A DNA stretch of 64,000 nucleotides from JAJYQH01 sp036261615 (GTDB lineage Bacteria; Actinomycetota; Actinomycetes; Propionibacteriales; Propionibacteriaceae). This document shows, piece after piece, positions 1 to 9,700 of this stretch (position 1 is the first letter of the stretch; every line of letters begins with the position of its first letter). The position numbers and the translations under genes were made by a program. The DNA lies in contig DATAKK010000007.1 in assembly GCA_036261615.1 (NCBI GenBank), positions 1 through 64,000 of the forward strand, given 5' to 3'. Under the pieces are notes generated by a model. The model made no database searches and was not told the origin of the DNA. It saw only the letters and a program-made list of their open reading frames with translations.

Positions 1-81
1 CGCACCGCGCTCGAGGGCAACGTCGCGCCGCTGCTCGCGATCGAGGCGATGCTGCTCGCGATGGCGGATCCGCAGCCCTGA
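1..81 (+). CDS. holB: C-terminal end of DNA polymerase III subunit delta' (partial)
   Basis: Only the last 26 codons are in the window, open from base 1 and ending in TGA at 79-81. The tail, with its run EGNVAPLLAIEAMLLAM, resembles the C-terminal helix of clamp-loader delta' subunits, which often ends in a similar 'ALEAMLL' stretch. The context fits: in actinobacteria tmk-holB is commonly followed by a PSP1-domain protein, found here at 1022. The identification rests on a short tail and on synteny, so another protein is possible. Confidence 0.55.
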   Translation, partial: RTALEGNVAPLLAIEAMLLAMADPQP

Positions 82-328
82 CCGGTGGACGCTGTCCCGT
101 TCACGTTCGTCGTCGACCCCGAACCGGGCAGTGCCCAGTTCCGGTTGGGGCCGTCCCGGGTGCCCGGAGGGGTGGGGCCGGGCGTCGCTCGGGCCCAGCG
201 GGCGGGGTGTCTCCGGGGCCCGCGGCGCGCCCCATGGCACAATCACGACGTCGGACGCCGACCCCAGCGTCCCGGCGGCACCACTCCCGATGCCGTGATC
301 GCGCACGACTTCCCCGAGGACTTGCCAC

Positions 329-958
329 ATGTCTGACCACCGACCCGAACCCGTCGAGAGCGAGCCGACCCAGATCCTCGACCCCGAGGCCGAACGCGCC
401 GAGCGTGAGGCCGCGGCGGCGCGGTCCCGCGAGGAGGCGCGCGCGGCACGCGACCGCTCGCTCGGCAAGGTCAACGCTCCCGCGCAGCCGGTGGCCGCAC
501 CGCCCGTCGTCGTGAGGCGCACCACCGACACGTTCCTCGGCGCCCTCGGGCTGTTCGTCCTGCGCCTGGTCACCGCGGCGGTCCTCGGCGTCCGCGGCTA
601 CCAGCACCTCACCGGCATTCCCGCCTTCACCGACTTCATCACCCGGGCCGTACTCCCGTACCCGCACTACCTCGCGTGGGGGATCGCCATCGCCGAGGTG
701 GTGGGTGCGGTGTCGCTCGTCTTCGGCCTGCTCACCCGGGTCACCGGCATCGTCATGGCGATCCTCATGGTCGGTGCCCTCGCCCGGGTCATGTGGGGTG
801 CTGTCAGCCCGTTCCACGCGGGCGTCGCCGGGTTCACCGGCGAGCTCGAGCTCGTGCTGGCCGCCGTCGGCGTGCTGTTCTTCTGCCTCGGGGCCGGACG
901 CTGGAGCGTCGACGGCAGCGTCCGTGCCGGCCGCGACAAGGCGCGCGCCTCGTACTGA
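329..958 (+). CDS. DoxX family membrane protein
   Basis: The protein has 209 residues. Residues 1-65 are a charged Glu/Arg/Ala-rich cytoplasmic extension, likely helical. Residues about 68-190 form a DoxX-type four-helix membrane domain, with hydrophobic segments near 70-90, 115-135, 140-158 and 172-190 and a GxRGYQHL motif after the first helix. DoxX proteins are small integral membrane proteins linked in some bacteria to redox or thiosulfate metabolism, but the role here cannot be deduced. The ATG at 329 follows 247 bases of GC-rich spacer after holB (82-328). That spacer holds several short GC hairpins (for example around 121-146) that may end holB transcription, and no gene was seen in it. 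The long charged N-terminal tail is typical of actinobacterial members. Confidence 0.8.
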   Translation: MSDHRPEPVESEPTQILDPEAERAEREAAAARSREEARAARDRSLGKVNAPAQPVAAPPVVVRRTTDTFLGALGLFVLRLVTAAVLGVRGYQHLTGIPAFTDFITRAVLPYPHYLAWGIAIAEVVGAVSLVFGLLTRVTGIVMAILMVGALARVMWGAVSPFHAGVAGFTGELELVLAAVGVLFFCLGAGRWSVDGSVRAGRDKARASY

Positions 959-1009
959 GCCTCTCCGGGCCACGCCCGGGCCGGTCGTCCCGGCTCGGAG
1001 GCGGTGGCC

Positions 1010-1015
1010 TATCGT
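1010..1015 (+). promoter_or_regulatory. Leaderless -10 element of the PSP1/RicT gene
   Basis: TATCGT lies exactly six bases before the ATG at 1022, so RNA synthesis would start at or next to the A of the start codon. No Shine-Dalgarno sequence precedes this ATG. This supports the ATG at 1022 over the in-frame GTG at 1004. Confidence 0.55.
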
Positions 1016-1021
1016 GGCGCC

Positions 1022-1993
1022 ATGACGCAGGTGATGGCCGTGGAGTTCTCCCCCCACGGCCAGTTGCACTACCTCGATCCCGGCGGCGAGCGCTACCGCC
1101 CGGGTGAGGCCGTGCTGTTCCCCACCGACTACGGTCCGGAGGTGTGCCGGGTGGTGTGGGCGCCCGAGTCGAGCGACGCCCAGGGGTTCGCGAACCTGCC
1201 GCTGTGCGCGGGTCGGGCGGGTGCCGACGACCTGCGCCGTGAGGAGCACAACGGGCGGATCAGGGCCCAGGCGCTCGCGGTCGCCCGCGAGCTCGTCACG
1301 CGGCACCGGCTGCCGATGAAGCTGGTGGGCGTCGACTACATCGACCGCAGCCCGGACTTCGACCAGCTGGTCGTCGTCTACTACACGGCTCCCATCAGGG
1401 TCGACTTCCGCGGCCTGCTCGGCGACCTGGCCCGGGCGCTGCAGGCCCGCATCGACCTCCGACAGGTCGGTTCGCGGGACGCCACCCGGCTGATGGGCGG
1501 GGTGGGCGACTGCGGCCGCGAATTGTGCTGCAGCACCTTCCTCGACGCCTTCGAGCCGGTGAGCCTCCGGCTGGCCAAGGCCCAGGGGCTCACGGCCAAC
1601 CCGCTGCAGGTCGCCGGCGCGTGCGGCCGGCTCAAGTGCTGCCTGCGCTACGAGCAGTCGATGTACACCGACTTCGCCGAACGCGCCCCCGACCTCGGCG
1701 CCCGGGTCGTCACCCCCGCCGGGGAGGGCACCGTCATCGCGCACTCGGTGCCGCTGGACGCCGTCCGCGTGCGCGGGGTCGACGGTGAGGTGACCACCTG
1801 CCCGCTGGCCTCGGCCTGCCCGGTGGCCGGGCCGGCGCCACAGCCGCGGCGTCCCCTGCTGCGGCGCCGGCGCGACGACGCCGCAGACCCTTCCGGAGAG
1901 GAGCGGCCCCGCCCCGGCCCGCGGCGACTTCCCTTGCCGCTGCCGCTCCGGCCCCGGCAGGGGAGTGACCGCAGGAGCGAGAGCGAGCGGTGA
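1022..1993 (+). CDS. PSP1 domain protein (RicT/YaaT-like)
   Basis: The protein has 323 residues. It carries the conserved cysteine pattern of the PSP1/RicT family: CGRELCC at residues 164-170 and CGRLKCC at 201-207. In Bacillus subtilis the homologue RicT is part of the Fe-S-containing Ric complex that affects RNase Y-dependent RNA processing. In actinobacteria the gene usually sits just downstream of tmk-holB, as here, and its role is not defined. The C-terminal 60 residues are Pro/Arg-rich and poorly conserved. The stop codon overlaps the next ATG by one base (TGATG at 1991-1995), implying co-transcription with the peptidase downstream. Confidence 0.85.
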   Translation: MTQVMAVEFSPHGQLHYLDPGGERYRPGEAVLFPTDYGPEVCRVVWAPESSDAQGFANLPLCAGRAGADDLRREEHNGRIRAQALAVARELVTRHRLPMKLVGVDYIDRSPDFDQLVVVYYTAPIRVDFRGLLGDLARALQARIDLRQVGSRDATRLMGGVGDCGRELCCSTFLDAFEPVSLRLAKAQGLTANPLQVAGACGRLKCCLRYEQSMYTDFAERAPDLGARVVTPAGEGTVIAHSVPLDAVRVRGVDGEVTTCPLASACPVAGPAPQPRRPLLRRRRDDAADPSGEERPRPGPRRLPLPLPLRPRQGSDRRSESER

Positions 1994-3642
1994 TGCGCCG
2001 CTCCGCCCGGCGCGCTGTCGTCGTCGTCCTCGTGGCGGTGCTCGTCGTCGCGGTGGCCGTGCTGTCCGGCCCCTGGCGCACGGGCCGGGGTGACGGGTCG
2101 GCGTCCGGAGCAGCGCAGCCCCCCACGACGCAGACCGGGACGCCGGCGGCGTCCGGCAGGCCCGCGGGCGACCCCCCGGTCGCGTTCTACAACGCCCGCG
2201 ACCACCGGATGTTCCCCGGGCTCACCTCACCCGACCGCACGCCGTTCAGCTCATCGGCCCGGCCGCCGGGCTTCACCAATCCGCCTCCCGGCTCGGGCAT
2301 GCAGCGGTTCCTCGACCAGCGCCTCGTGTGGCACCCCTGCGGTGGCTTCGACTGCGCCACCGTCGCCGTGCCGCTCGACTGGGACCGGCCCGACGGCCAA
2401 GCCATCACCCTCGCCCTCACCCGGGGGCGCGCCACCGCGCGCCGGGTCGGCACCCTGTTCATCAACCCGGGCGGCCCCGGCGCCTCGGGTACCGACTTCG
2501 TCGGCTGGTTCCCGCGGGCCGACTTCCCGGCCTTCGACGTCGTCGGCTGGGACCCGCGCGGCTCCGGGCGCTCGACGCCGGTCCGCTGCGGCACACCCGC
2601 CCAGACCGACGCCTACTTCGCCGTCGACGCGTCGCCCGACACGAGCGGCGAGTGGCGGGCGCTGCGGAGCGCCCAGCAGGCGTTCGCCCGGCAATGCCGG
2701 CAGGCGTCCGGCGTCCTGCTCGACCACATCTCGACCATCGACACCGCCCGCGATCTCGACTACCTGCGCTATCTCGTCGGGGATGCCCGCCTCACCTACC
2801 TCGGCATCTCGTACGGCACCTTCATCGGCGCTGTCTACGCCGAGCTCTACCCGTCGCGAGTAGGGCGGATGGTGCTGGACAGCGCGGTCAACAGCACCGA
2901 CGACCAATCGGTGATCCAGCCGATGGGCTTCGACCTCGCCCTGCGCGCCTTCGCCTCGTGGTGCGCCGGGCAGGCGTGCGGGCTGGGATCGACCGGGGGC
3001 GCGGTCGTCGGCTCGGTCACCGGCCTGTTCGACCGGCTGGACGCCGCCCCGCTGGCGGTCGGTGCCCGCACCCTCACCCAGACCCTCGCGGTCGGCGGGG
3101 TGGCGTCCTTCCTCTACGCGGGCACCAACGGTTACGCCGCCCTCGCCCGGGCGCTGCTCGCGGCCCGTGCGGGCTCGGGCGGCGCCCTGCTCGGGGCCGC
3201 CGACCAGCTCGACGGGCGCCGCGCTGACGGCAGCTACGACCCGCTCACCTACGCCTTCCCGGCCATCGGCTGCCGCGACGCCGGCGACGACGGCTGGGCC
3301 CGCGACTCGGCCCGGTGGGCGAGCGATGCCCGGCTGGCGCCGGTGTTCGGCAGGTACTTCGGGCCGCCGGTGAGCTGCGACGTGTGGTCGGCACGCCCCG
3401 CCGACCAGCTCGACGTGCGGGCCCAGGGTGCCCCGCCGATCGTCGTCCTCGGCACCACCGGGGACCCCGCCACGCCGTACCAGCAGTCGGTCGGGATGGC
3501 CCACCAGCTGGCCAGCGGGGTACTGGTCACCTGGAAGGGCGCCGGTCACTCGGCGTTCATGCTGGGCAACGACTGCGTCCGCGGCACCGTGCTCCGCTAC
3601 CTCAATCAGGGAGTCGTGCCGCGGTCCGGCACCACCTGCTGA
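1993..3642 (+). CDS. Secreted alpha/beta-hydrolase, TAP-like C-terminal (tripeptidyl aminopeptidase type)
   Basis: The 549-residue protein starts with a Sec-type signal sequence: basic MRRSARR followed by a Val/Ala/Leu core to about residue 25. The hydrolase domain has the oxyanion motif NPGGPGASG (about 158-166), the DPRGSGRS motif (about 187-194) and the nucleophile elbow GISYG with Ser near residue 273. It ends with a TAP-like cap carrying the acid and base candidates in LGTTGDPATP and GAGHSAFM. Relatives in Streptomyces and mycobacteria are extracellular tripeptidyl aminopeptidases or carboxylesterases; the substrate cannot be read from sequence. The start overlaps the upstream stop codon; a GTG three bases earlier is an equivalent alternative. 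An actinobacterial secreted, possibly membrane-anchored enzyme is likely. Confidence 0.85.
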   Translation: MRRSARRAVVVVLVAVLVVAVAVLSGPWRTGRGDGSASGAAQPPTTQTGTPAASGRPAGDPPVAFYNARDHRMFPGLTSPDRTPFSSSARPPGFTNPPPGSGMQRFLDQRLVWHPCGGFDCATVAVPLDWDRPDGQAITLALTRGRATARRVGTLFINPGGPGASGTDFVGWFPRADFPAFDVVGWDPRGSGRSTPVRCGTPAQTDAYFAVDASPDTSGEWRALRSAQQAFARQCRQASGVLLDHISTIDTARDLDYLRYLVGDARLTYLGISYGTFIGAVYAELYPSRVGRMVLDSAVNSTDDQSVIQPMGFDLALRAFASWCAGQACGLGSTGGAVVGSVTGLFDRLDAAPLAVGARTLTQTLAVGGVASFLYAGTNGYAALARALLAARAGSGGALLGAADQLDGRRADGSYDPLTYAFPAIGCRDAGDDGWARDSARWASDARLAPVFGRYFGPPVSCDVWSARPADQLDVRAQGAPPIVVLGTTGDPATPYQQSVGMAHQLASGVLVTWKGAGHSAFMLGNDCVRGTVLRYLNQGVVPRSGTTC

Positions 3643-3666
3643 GCAGGCTCTCCGGCGTCCCGCAGG

Positions 3667-3696
3667 TTCGCGCGCACGTCCCGGCGTCGGTATAGT
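3667..3696 (+). promoter_or_regulatory. Promoter of tRNA-Thr(CGT)
   Basis: A good -10 hexamer TATAGT sits at 3691-3696, about 30 bases before the mature tRNA. A weak -35 candidate TTCGCG is at 3667-3672, with an 18-base spacer. Confidence 0.5.
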
Positions 3697-3726
3697 TGCC
3701 TCGGCTCCGGGCACCCCGGGACGCCG

Positions 3727-3802
3727 GCCGCCTTAGCTCAGTTGGCAGAGCGACGCACTCGTAATGCGTAGGTCTGGGGTTCGACTCCCCAAGGCGGCTC
3801 CA
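3727..3802 (+). tRNA. tRNA-Thr (anticodon CGT)
   Basis: A full 76-base cloverleaf can be folded. The acceptor arm GCCGCCT pairs with AGGCGGC. The anticodon stem ACGCA/TGCGT encloses loop CTCGTAA, giving anticodon CGT, which reads ACG threonine codons. The T arm contains GGTTCGACTCC, and CCA is encoded at the 3' end. It is a single tRNA between the peptidase and flavin reductase genes. Confidence 0.97.
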
Positions 3803-3935
3803 CCCAAGGCGGGCTTCTCCTTACAGCTGAACGGGCACGTCAGGGGGCGGGCCGGGCTGCGGGGAATAATGGGTCGGGTGTCGCACACTCCCCACAGCCA
3901 GACGATGACGGACGCCGCACCCGAGCGGGGTGCCG

Positions 3936-4442
3936 ATGCCTGACCACGGCGAGGTGACGGTGGGCGCGGCGATGCGCACGGCCTTCCGGGGGCACGGCAC
4001 GAGCGTGGCCATCGCGACGACGTCGAGCGACGGGCGTCCGGCCGGGGTCCTGGTGTCGTCCCTGGTGTCGGTGAGCGTCGCGCCGCCGGTGGTCATGGTG
4101 TCGCTGTCCGACTCGTCGTTCGCGGCCCAGGAGGTGCTGCGGGGGAGCCGGTTCGCCATCCACATGCTCACCGGCGGCGACCGCGAGCTGGCCGACTGGT
4201 TCGCCCGGCCGCGGCCGGCTGCCGAGGAGCCGCCGTGGACGCTGGACGGGTCGGGCGTGCCGTTGCTCGACACCCTCGGGCCGGTGCTCTTCGGCACTGT
4301 CGGCGACCGGGTGCGCGCCGGGTCGGCCACGGTGGTCTTCGTCACCGTCGACCACGTCGAGCCCGCCCGCGTCCACGACCCCATGGCGCTCGTGCACGTC
4401 GACCGCAACTGGCACCTCGTGCCCCGGGACGCCGCGGACTGA
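3936..4442 (+). CDS. Flavin reductase-like (FMN-binding split-barrel) protein
   Basis: The 168-residue product matches the flavin reductase-like domain. It begins with the conserved pattern of an N-terminal helix followed by a strand (TSVAIATTS..GRPAGVLVSSLVSVS), then PPVVMVSL and the segment SRFAIHML..RELADWFA, and ends in a HVDRNWHLV strand. Family members bind FMN and transfer hydride from NAD(P)H to flavin, often supplying two-component monooxygenases; no partner oxygenase is adjacent. I chose ATG 3936; an in-frame GTG at 3930 would add two residues. The gene is monocistronic, between tRNA-Thr and a convergent DUF885 gene, and is followed by a family-B palindrome. Confidence 0.75.
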   Translation: MPDHGEVTVGAAMRTAFRGHGTSVAIATTSSDGRPAGVLVSSLVSVSVAPPVVMVSLSDSSFAAQEVLRGSRFAIHMLTGGDRELADWFARPRPAAEEPPWTLDGSGVPLLDTLGPVLFGTVGDRVRAGSATVVFVTVDHVEPARVHDPMALVHVDRNWHLVPRDAAD

Positions 4443-4469
4443 CCCCCGCCCTCTCGTCCCCGGTTTGAG

Positions 4470-4553
4470 GGGCGGGCGATCTCTGCTCGTGCGGGCGTTC
4501 TCGACGCCCGATCGGCAGTAATCGCCCGCACCAGCGTCGTGAACGCCCGCCCC
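4470..4553. repeat. Family-B intergenic palindrome, copy B1 (GGGCG half-sites)
   Basis: Between the convergent flavin reductase and DUF885 genes lies an 84-base element made of two forward half-sites (GGGCGAT near 4474, GGGCGTTC near 4493) and two inverted ones (ATCGCCC near 4521, GAACGCCC near 4541). The first pairs with the third and the second with the fourth. It shares the flanking words GATCTCTGCTC and CGTCGTGAACG with copy B2 at 28238, where the half-site core is GTACG instead. Confidence 0.7.
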
Positions 4554-4571
4554 GGAGCGGGGCCGGGGAGC

Positions 4572-6290
4572 TCAGGCCTCCGGGGCCACCTCGGCGGGCA
4601 CCAGGGCGTCGAGCACCGCGGCGCGGAGCACGTCGAGCCCCACGGCGCCGATGTCGAGGGCGGTGCGGTGGAACTGCTTGAGGTCGAAGGCGTCGCCGAG
4701 CGCGTCCCGCACCTCCTCGCGCAGGCCCAGCCACAGCCGCTGGCCGATCTTGTAGGCGGGCGCCTGGCCGGGCCAGCCGAAGTAGCGGTTCACCTCGAAG
4801 CGCGCCTGGCCCTCGCTCATCGCGACGTGCGCGTTGAAGAAGTCCCACGCCTTGTCGAAGGTCCACTCGCCGCCGCCGACCTCCTCCGGAGCCTCGAAGC
4901 CGCAGTGGACGCCGATGTCGAGGACCACCCGGGTGGCCCGGAGCCGCTGGCTGTCGAGCAGGCCCATCCGGTTGCCCGGGTCGTCCATGAACCCGAGCTC
5001 GCCCATCAGCCATTCGGCGTACAGGGCCCACCCCTCGCCGTTGCCCGACACCCACGCACCGAAGCGACGCCACCGGTTGAGCAGGTCCGACCGGGCCGCG
5101 GTCTGGGCGATCTGCAGGTGATGTCCGGGCACGCCCTCGTGGTAGACGGTCGTGAGTTCGCTCCACGTGCCGAAGCTGTCCTCACCCTCGGGCACCGACC
5201 ACCACATCCGCCCCGGCCGGCTGAAGTCCTCGCTCGGCCCCGTGTAATAGATGCCGCCGTCGTGCGTCGGGGCGATGCACGCCTCGATCCGGCGAACCGG
5301 CTCGGGGATGTCGAAGTGGACGCCGGACAGCTCGGCGATCGCCTCGTCGGCCCGGGCCTGCATCCATTCCCGCAGGGCGTCCGTGCCGTGCAGTTGGTAG
5401 GCGGGGTCGGCGTTGAGGATCTCGATCGCCTCGTCGATCGAGGCACCGGGCCGGATCCGCTCGGCCGTGTCGCGCATCATCTGCTCGATGCGGGCGAGTT
5501 CGTCGCGGCCCCACTGGTAGGTCTCCTCGAGGTCGATGACCGAGCCGAGGAACTCGCGGGAGTGCAGCAGGTACCGCTCGCGCCCGACGGCGTCCGTGGC
5601 GGTGGCCTGGGGGAGGACGTCGGCCTCGAGCCGGTCTGCCGCCCCCTCGAAGGCCCCGCGGGCGATGGCGACGCCCCCGGCGAGGTCCGCCTGCACCTGC
5701 TCGGGGAGCGGCTCCCCGTCGAGCCGGGCGGTCGCGAGGAAGTCGTCGAAGAACCCGCCGTCGGCGACCCAGCTTCGAACCTGCTCGACGAGCAGGCGCA
5801 CCTGCCGCTGGGCCGGCCGGACGCCGAGGTCGATGGCGGCCTGCTGCGACTCGAACCAGCCGGCGATCGCCGGCGGCACCGCCCGGAGGCGTCGGGCGAT
5901 CGTGGCCCACTGGTCGAGCGTCCCCTGCGGCATCTGGTCGTAGACCGAGCGGATCGCGTGCAGCCCGGACGCGATCCCGTTGAGGCTGAGCAGTCCGGCG
6001 CCCGAGTCGTGGAGTTCGATCTCCAGCGCCAGCCGCTCGCGCATCGCCGCCTTGGTGACCGCGTCGACGAGGTCGCGGGGCTGTTCGGGGGCCAGCAGGT
6101 CGAGCGTGGACGCCGCCAGGTCGCGGTGCGCCCGGAGCCCCGCCGGCGAGAAGTCGTCGTACTCGTCCTGGCGCTCCGCGGAGCCGAGTTCGGTGAGCAG
6201 GATGGGGCTCATCGCCGCCATGTCATCGAAGTACCGGTCGGCGATGTCATCGATGGGGCTCCGCTCGCGCAGCCCCTCCTCATTAGTCAT
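4572..6290 (-). CDS. DUF885 family protein (putative zinc carboxypeptidase-like)
   Basis: The protein has 572 residues, a usual length for the family. The DUF885 signature HEGVPGHH is at residues 384-391 within TTVYHEGVPGHHLQIAQ. It resembles the HExxH zinc motif of gluzincin peptidases but has a longer spacing between the first His-Glu and the following histidines. The segment GIYYTGPSEDFSRPGRMWWSVP and the C-terminal RxxxxWxxARTxxLD-like region are also typical. There is no signal peptide, so it is predicted cytoplasmic. The start ATG at 6290 is divergent from the amine oxidase, with a 212-base shared upstream region (6291-6502) that must hold both promoters. The substrate is unknown; peptidase activity is inferred from the family only. 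Confidence 0.8.
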   Translation of the reverse strand: MTNEEGLRERSPIDDIADRYFDDMAAMSPILLTELGSAERQDEYDDFSPAGLRAHRDLAASTLDLLAPEQPRDLVDAVTKAAMRERLALEIELHDSGAGLLSLNGIASGLHAIRSVYDQMPQGTLDQWATIARRLRAVPPAIAGWFESQQAAIDLGVRPAQRQVRLLVEQVRSWVADGGFFDDFLATARLDGEPLPEQVQADLAGGVAIARGAFEGAADRLEADVLPQATATDAVGRERYLLHSREFLGSVIDLEETYQWGRDELARIEQMMRDTAERIRPGASIDEAIEILNADPAYQLHGTDALREWMQARADEAIAELSGVHFDIPEPVRRIEACIAPTHDGGIYYTGPSEDFSRPGRMWWSVPEGEDSFGTWSELTTVYHEGVPGHHLQIAQTAARSDLLNRWRRFGAWVSGNGEGWALYAEWLMGELGFMDDPGNRMGLLDSQRLRATRVVLDIGVHCGFEAPEEVGGGEWTFDKAWDFFNAHVAMSEGQARFEVNRYFGWPGQAPAYKIGQRLWLGLREEVRDALGDAFDLKQFHRTALDIGAVGLDVLRAAVLDALVPAEVAPEA

Positions 6291-6502
6291 GGCGCCACAC
6301 TAAACCGAACGCGCGCCCAGGGGACGCGATGCCCCCTCGGGGCGGTGGCGAGGGGGTCCGCTTACCCGATCCCGGGCGATTGAACCGTCGCGCACTGAGT
6401 AAAGTCGGGTCCTGTGTCGACCGTTGTCGACGTGGGGGCAACGTCGTGGTTGACCTGAGCCAACTCGCCACGAGCCACCCGACCACCCAGCTTGGAGGAA
6501 GC

Positions 6503-7888
6503 ATGAGCGACGCCCAGTCGAGCCCCGACCCGTCCGCCCAGCCGATGGTCGACGCCGTCGTGATCGGCGCGGGTCTCGCCGGTCTCAGCGCGGCGGCCAC
6601 CCTGCACGCGCGGGGACGCAGCGTGCTGGTCCTCGAGGCCCGCGACCGCATCGGTGGCCGGGTCTACACCGCTCACACCGCGTCCGGCGAGGCCGTCGAG
6701 ATGGGCGCGCAGTGGCTGAACCCGGGGCACGACCACATGTTCGAGCTCGTCGAGCGGGCGGGCCTCGAGCTGGCGCCCCCCGTCCTCGGCGACTCGATGG
6801 TGATGCTCGAGGGCAAGGTGAACCGCATCACCCCCGACGCCGACCCCGACCACCCCGGCATGACCCCGTTCGAGGTCGCCGACCTCGGCCAGGGCCTGCT
6901 CCGGCTGCACCGGCTGGGCGAGCGCGTCACCGACAACCAGCCGTGGGCCGAGGCGAACGCGGCGTGGCTCGACCAGCCGTTCGAGCGCTGGGTGCGCTCC
7001 AACCTGCGCACCCCCGGCGGCAAGGCGGCGTTCCTGCACGTGCTCGGCCGCGCGGTCGGCCTGATCTCGCCCGAGTCCACCCTCGTCGACACCCTGCAGC
7101 GCATCGCCGGCCGCGACCTCGACTCGCTGGCCGCGGTCAACGCCGGGCTGCAGCAGCGCCGGGTTCAGGGCGGCATGGCCCAGGTGTGCGAGTTCCTCGC
7201 CGCGCAGCTGGGGGACGCCGTCCACCTCGGTGCCGTCGTCGATTCGGTCGTCATCGCCGACCAGGCCATCACCGTGCACACGGCCGAGGGGGAGTCGTTC
7301 ACCGGTCGCGACGTCGTCGTGGCGATCCCGCCGCGGCTGGTCGACGGCATCGACTTCGAGCCCCCGCTGCCCGAATGGCGTTCCGACCTCGTCAAGGAGG
7401 TGCCGCAGGGCAACGTCATCAAGGCGGCGCTGATCTACGAGAAGCCGTGGTGGCGCGACCGCGGCATGTCCGGCCAGGTCGGCACGGACGCCGGCCCCCT
7501 CCGGGTGATGAGCGACAGCAGCAACCGCGGCTCCTCCCAGGGCGTGCTCACCGGCTTCTTCGAGGGGGCCGAGGCGTCCGGTCTCGGACGCTGGACGGTC
7601 ACCCTCCGTGAGCGCGCGTTCGTCGAGACCGTCCGTTCGGTGTTCGGGCCCGAGGCTCCGGCGCCGCTCGACTACATCGACGTCGACTGGTCGGGCGAGC
7701 GGTTCACCGGCGGCTGCCACGGCGCCCACTTCGCGCCCAGCGTGTGGACGACCGCGGCGTCCAGCCTCAGCGCGCCCGAGGGACGCATCCACTTCGCCGG
7801 GGCCGAGTACGCCACCCGGTTCACCGGCTACCTCGAGGGGGCGTTGCGCTCCGGCAAGGAGGCGGCCGACCGCATCAGCAAGCGCTGA
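6503..7888 (+). CDS. Flavin-containing monoamine oxidase family protein
   Basis: The product has 461 residues. An N-terminal Rossmann FAD-binding motif GAGLAG lies at residues 22-27, followed by the second FAD motif LEARDRIGGR at 45-54 and the substrate-domain start EMGAQWLNPGH. The C-terminal FAD motif HFAGAEYATRFTGYLEGAL closes the fold. Such enzymes oxidise primary or secondary amines, or related compounds, to imines with H2O2 release; the substrate cannot be assigned. ATG 6503 is chosen because a strong ribosome binding site GGAGGA lies seven bases upstream; an open frame extends further 5' but lacks such support. It is monocistronic and followed by the convergent amt1. Confidence 0.85.
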   Translation: MSDAQSSPDPSAQPMVDAVVIGAGLAGLSAAATLHARGRSVLVLEARDRIGGRVYTAHTASGEAVEMGAQWLNPGHDHMFELVERAGLELAPPVLGDSMVMLEGKVNRITPDADPDHPGMTPFEVADLGQGLLRLHRLGERVTDNQPWAEANAAWLDQPFERWVRSNLRTPGGKAAFLHVLGRAVGLISPESTLVDTLQRIAGRDLDSLAAVNAGLQQRRVQGGMAQVCEFLAAQLGDAVHLGAVVDSVVIADQAITVHTAEGESFTGRDVVVAIPPRLVDGIDFEPPLPEWRSDLVKEVPQGNVIKAALIYEKPWWRDRGMSGQVGTDAGPLRVMSDSSNRGSSQGVLTGFFEGAEASGLGRWTVTLRERAFVETVRSVFGPEAPAPLDYIDVDWSGERFTGGCHGAHFAPSVWTTAASSLSAPEGRIHFAGAEYATRFTGYLEGALRSGKEAADRISKR

Positions 7889-7909
7889 TCCCGGTCGGCG
7901 GCCGCGCCC

Positions 7910-9235
<1,326 letters not shown>

Positions 9236-9259
9236 GGTCGGCAATGCTGCCCGGCGGCG

Positions 9260-9297
9260 ATTACGCGCGTGTTGGTGCCGCGTTACGGGCGTGTTAC
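9260..9297 (-). promoter_or_regulatory. GlnR-like operator upstream of amt1
   Basis: Read on the minus strand the site is GTAAC-n6-GTAAC-n6-CCAAC-n6-GTAAT. Four five-base boxes at exact six-base spacing match the architecture of the Streptomyces GlnR site (gTnAC-n6-GaAAC, repeated). It ends 24 bases before the amt1 ATG; the amt2 operator has the same spacing. Confidence 0.7.
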
Positions 9298-9309
9298 GCG
9301 TGCCGGAAG

Positions 9310-9342
9310 CCGGCCGGACGGGGACGCCCCCGGTCCGGCCGG
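9310..9342 (-). terminator. GC-rich hairpin terminator downstream of glnB
   Basis: CCGGCCGGAC at 9310-9319 pairs perfectly with GTCCGGCCGG at 9333-9342, extended by GGGG/CCCC with one bulge. There is no T-tract. It separates the amt2-glnB unit from the amt1 promoter. Confidence 0.6.
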
Positions 9343-9361
9343 CCCGAGGACCGGCGTCCGG

Positions 9362-9700
9362 CTAGATCGCCTCGTCACCCCGCTCGCCGGTGCGGATCCG
9401 CACCACGTCGTCGACGGGGACGGTCCAGACCTTGCCGTCGCCGATCTGCCCGGTGCGGGCGGTGCGGACGATCACCTCGACGATGCCGTCGGCGAGGTCG
9501 TCGCTGGTGAGCACCTCGAGCTTGACCTTGGCGATGAAGTCGATGGTGTACTCGGCGCCCCGGTAGACCTCGGTGTGGCCCTTCTGACGGGCGTACCCGC
9601 TGACCTCGGTGACGGTGATGCCGGCGATGCCGTGCTGGGCGAGCGCGACCTGGACGTCGTTGAGCACCATCGGCTGGATGACGGCGGTGATGAGCTTCAC
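9362..9700 (-). CDS. glnB: P-II nitrogen regulatory protein (GlnB/GlnK)
   Basis: The 112-residue P-II protein has the T-loop tyrosine Y51 in YRGAEYTIDF, the residue uridylylated or, in actinobacteria, adenylylated. The second P-II signature TGQIGDGKVWTVPVDDVVRIRTGE lies at residues 83-106. The trimer senses ATP/ADP and 2-oxoglutarate and blocks Amt channels. It starts with GTG at 9700, overlapping the amt2 stop by four bases (GTGA), so it is translationally coupled to amt2. A GGAAGAGG sequence upstream can serve as ribosome binding site. Regulation is expected through the GlnR-like operator before amt2. Confidence 0.95.
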   Translation of the reverse strand: MKLITAVIQPMVLNDVQVALAQHGIAGITVTEVSGYARQKGHTEVYRGAEYTIDFIAKVKLEVLTSDDLADGIVEVIVRTARTGQIGDGKVWTVPVDDVVRIRTGERGDEAI

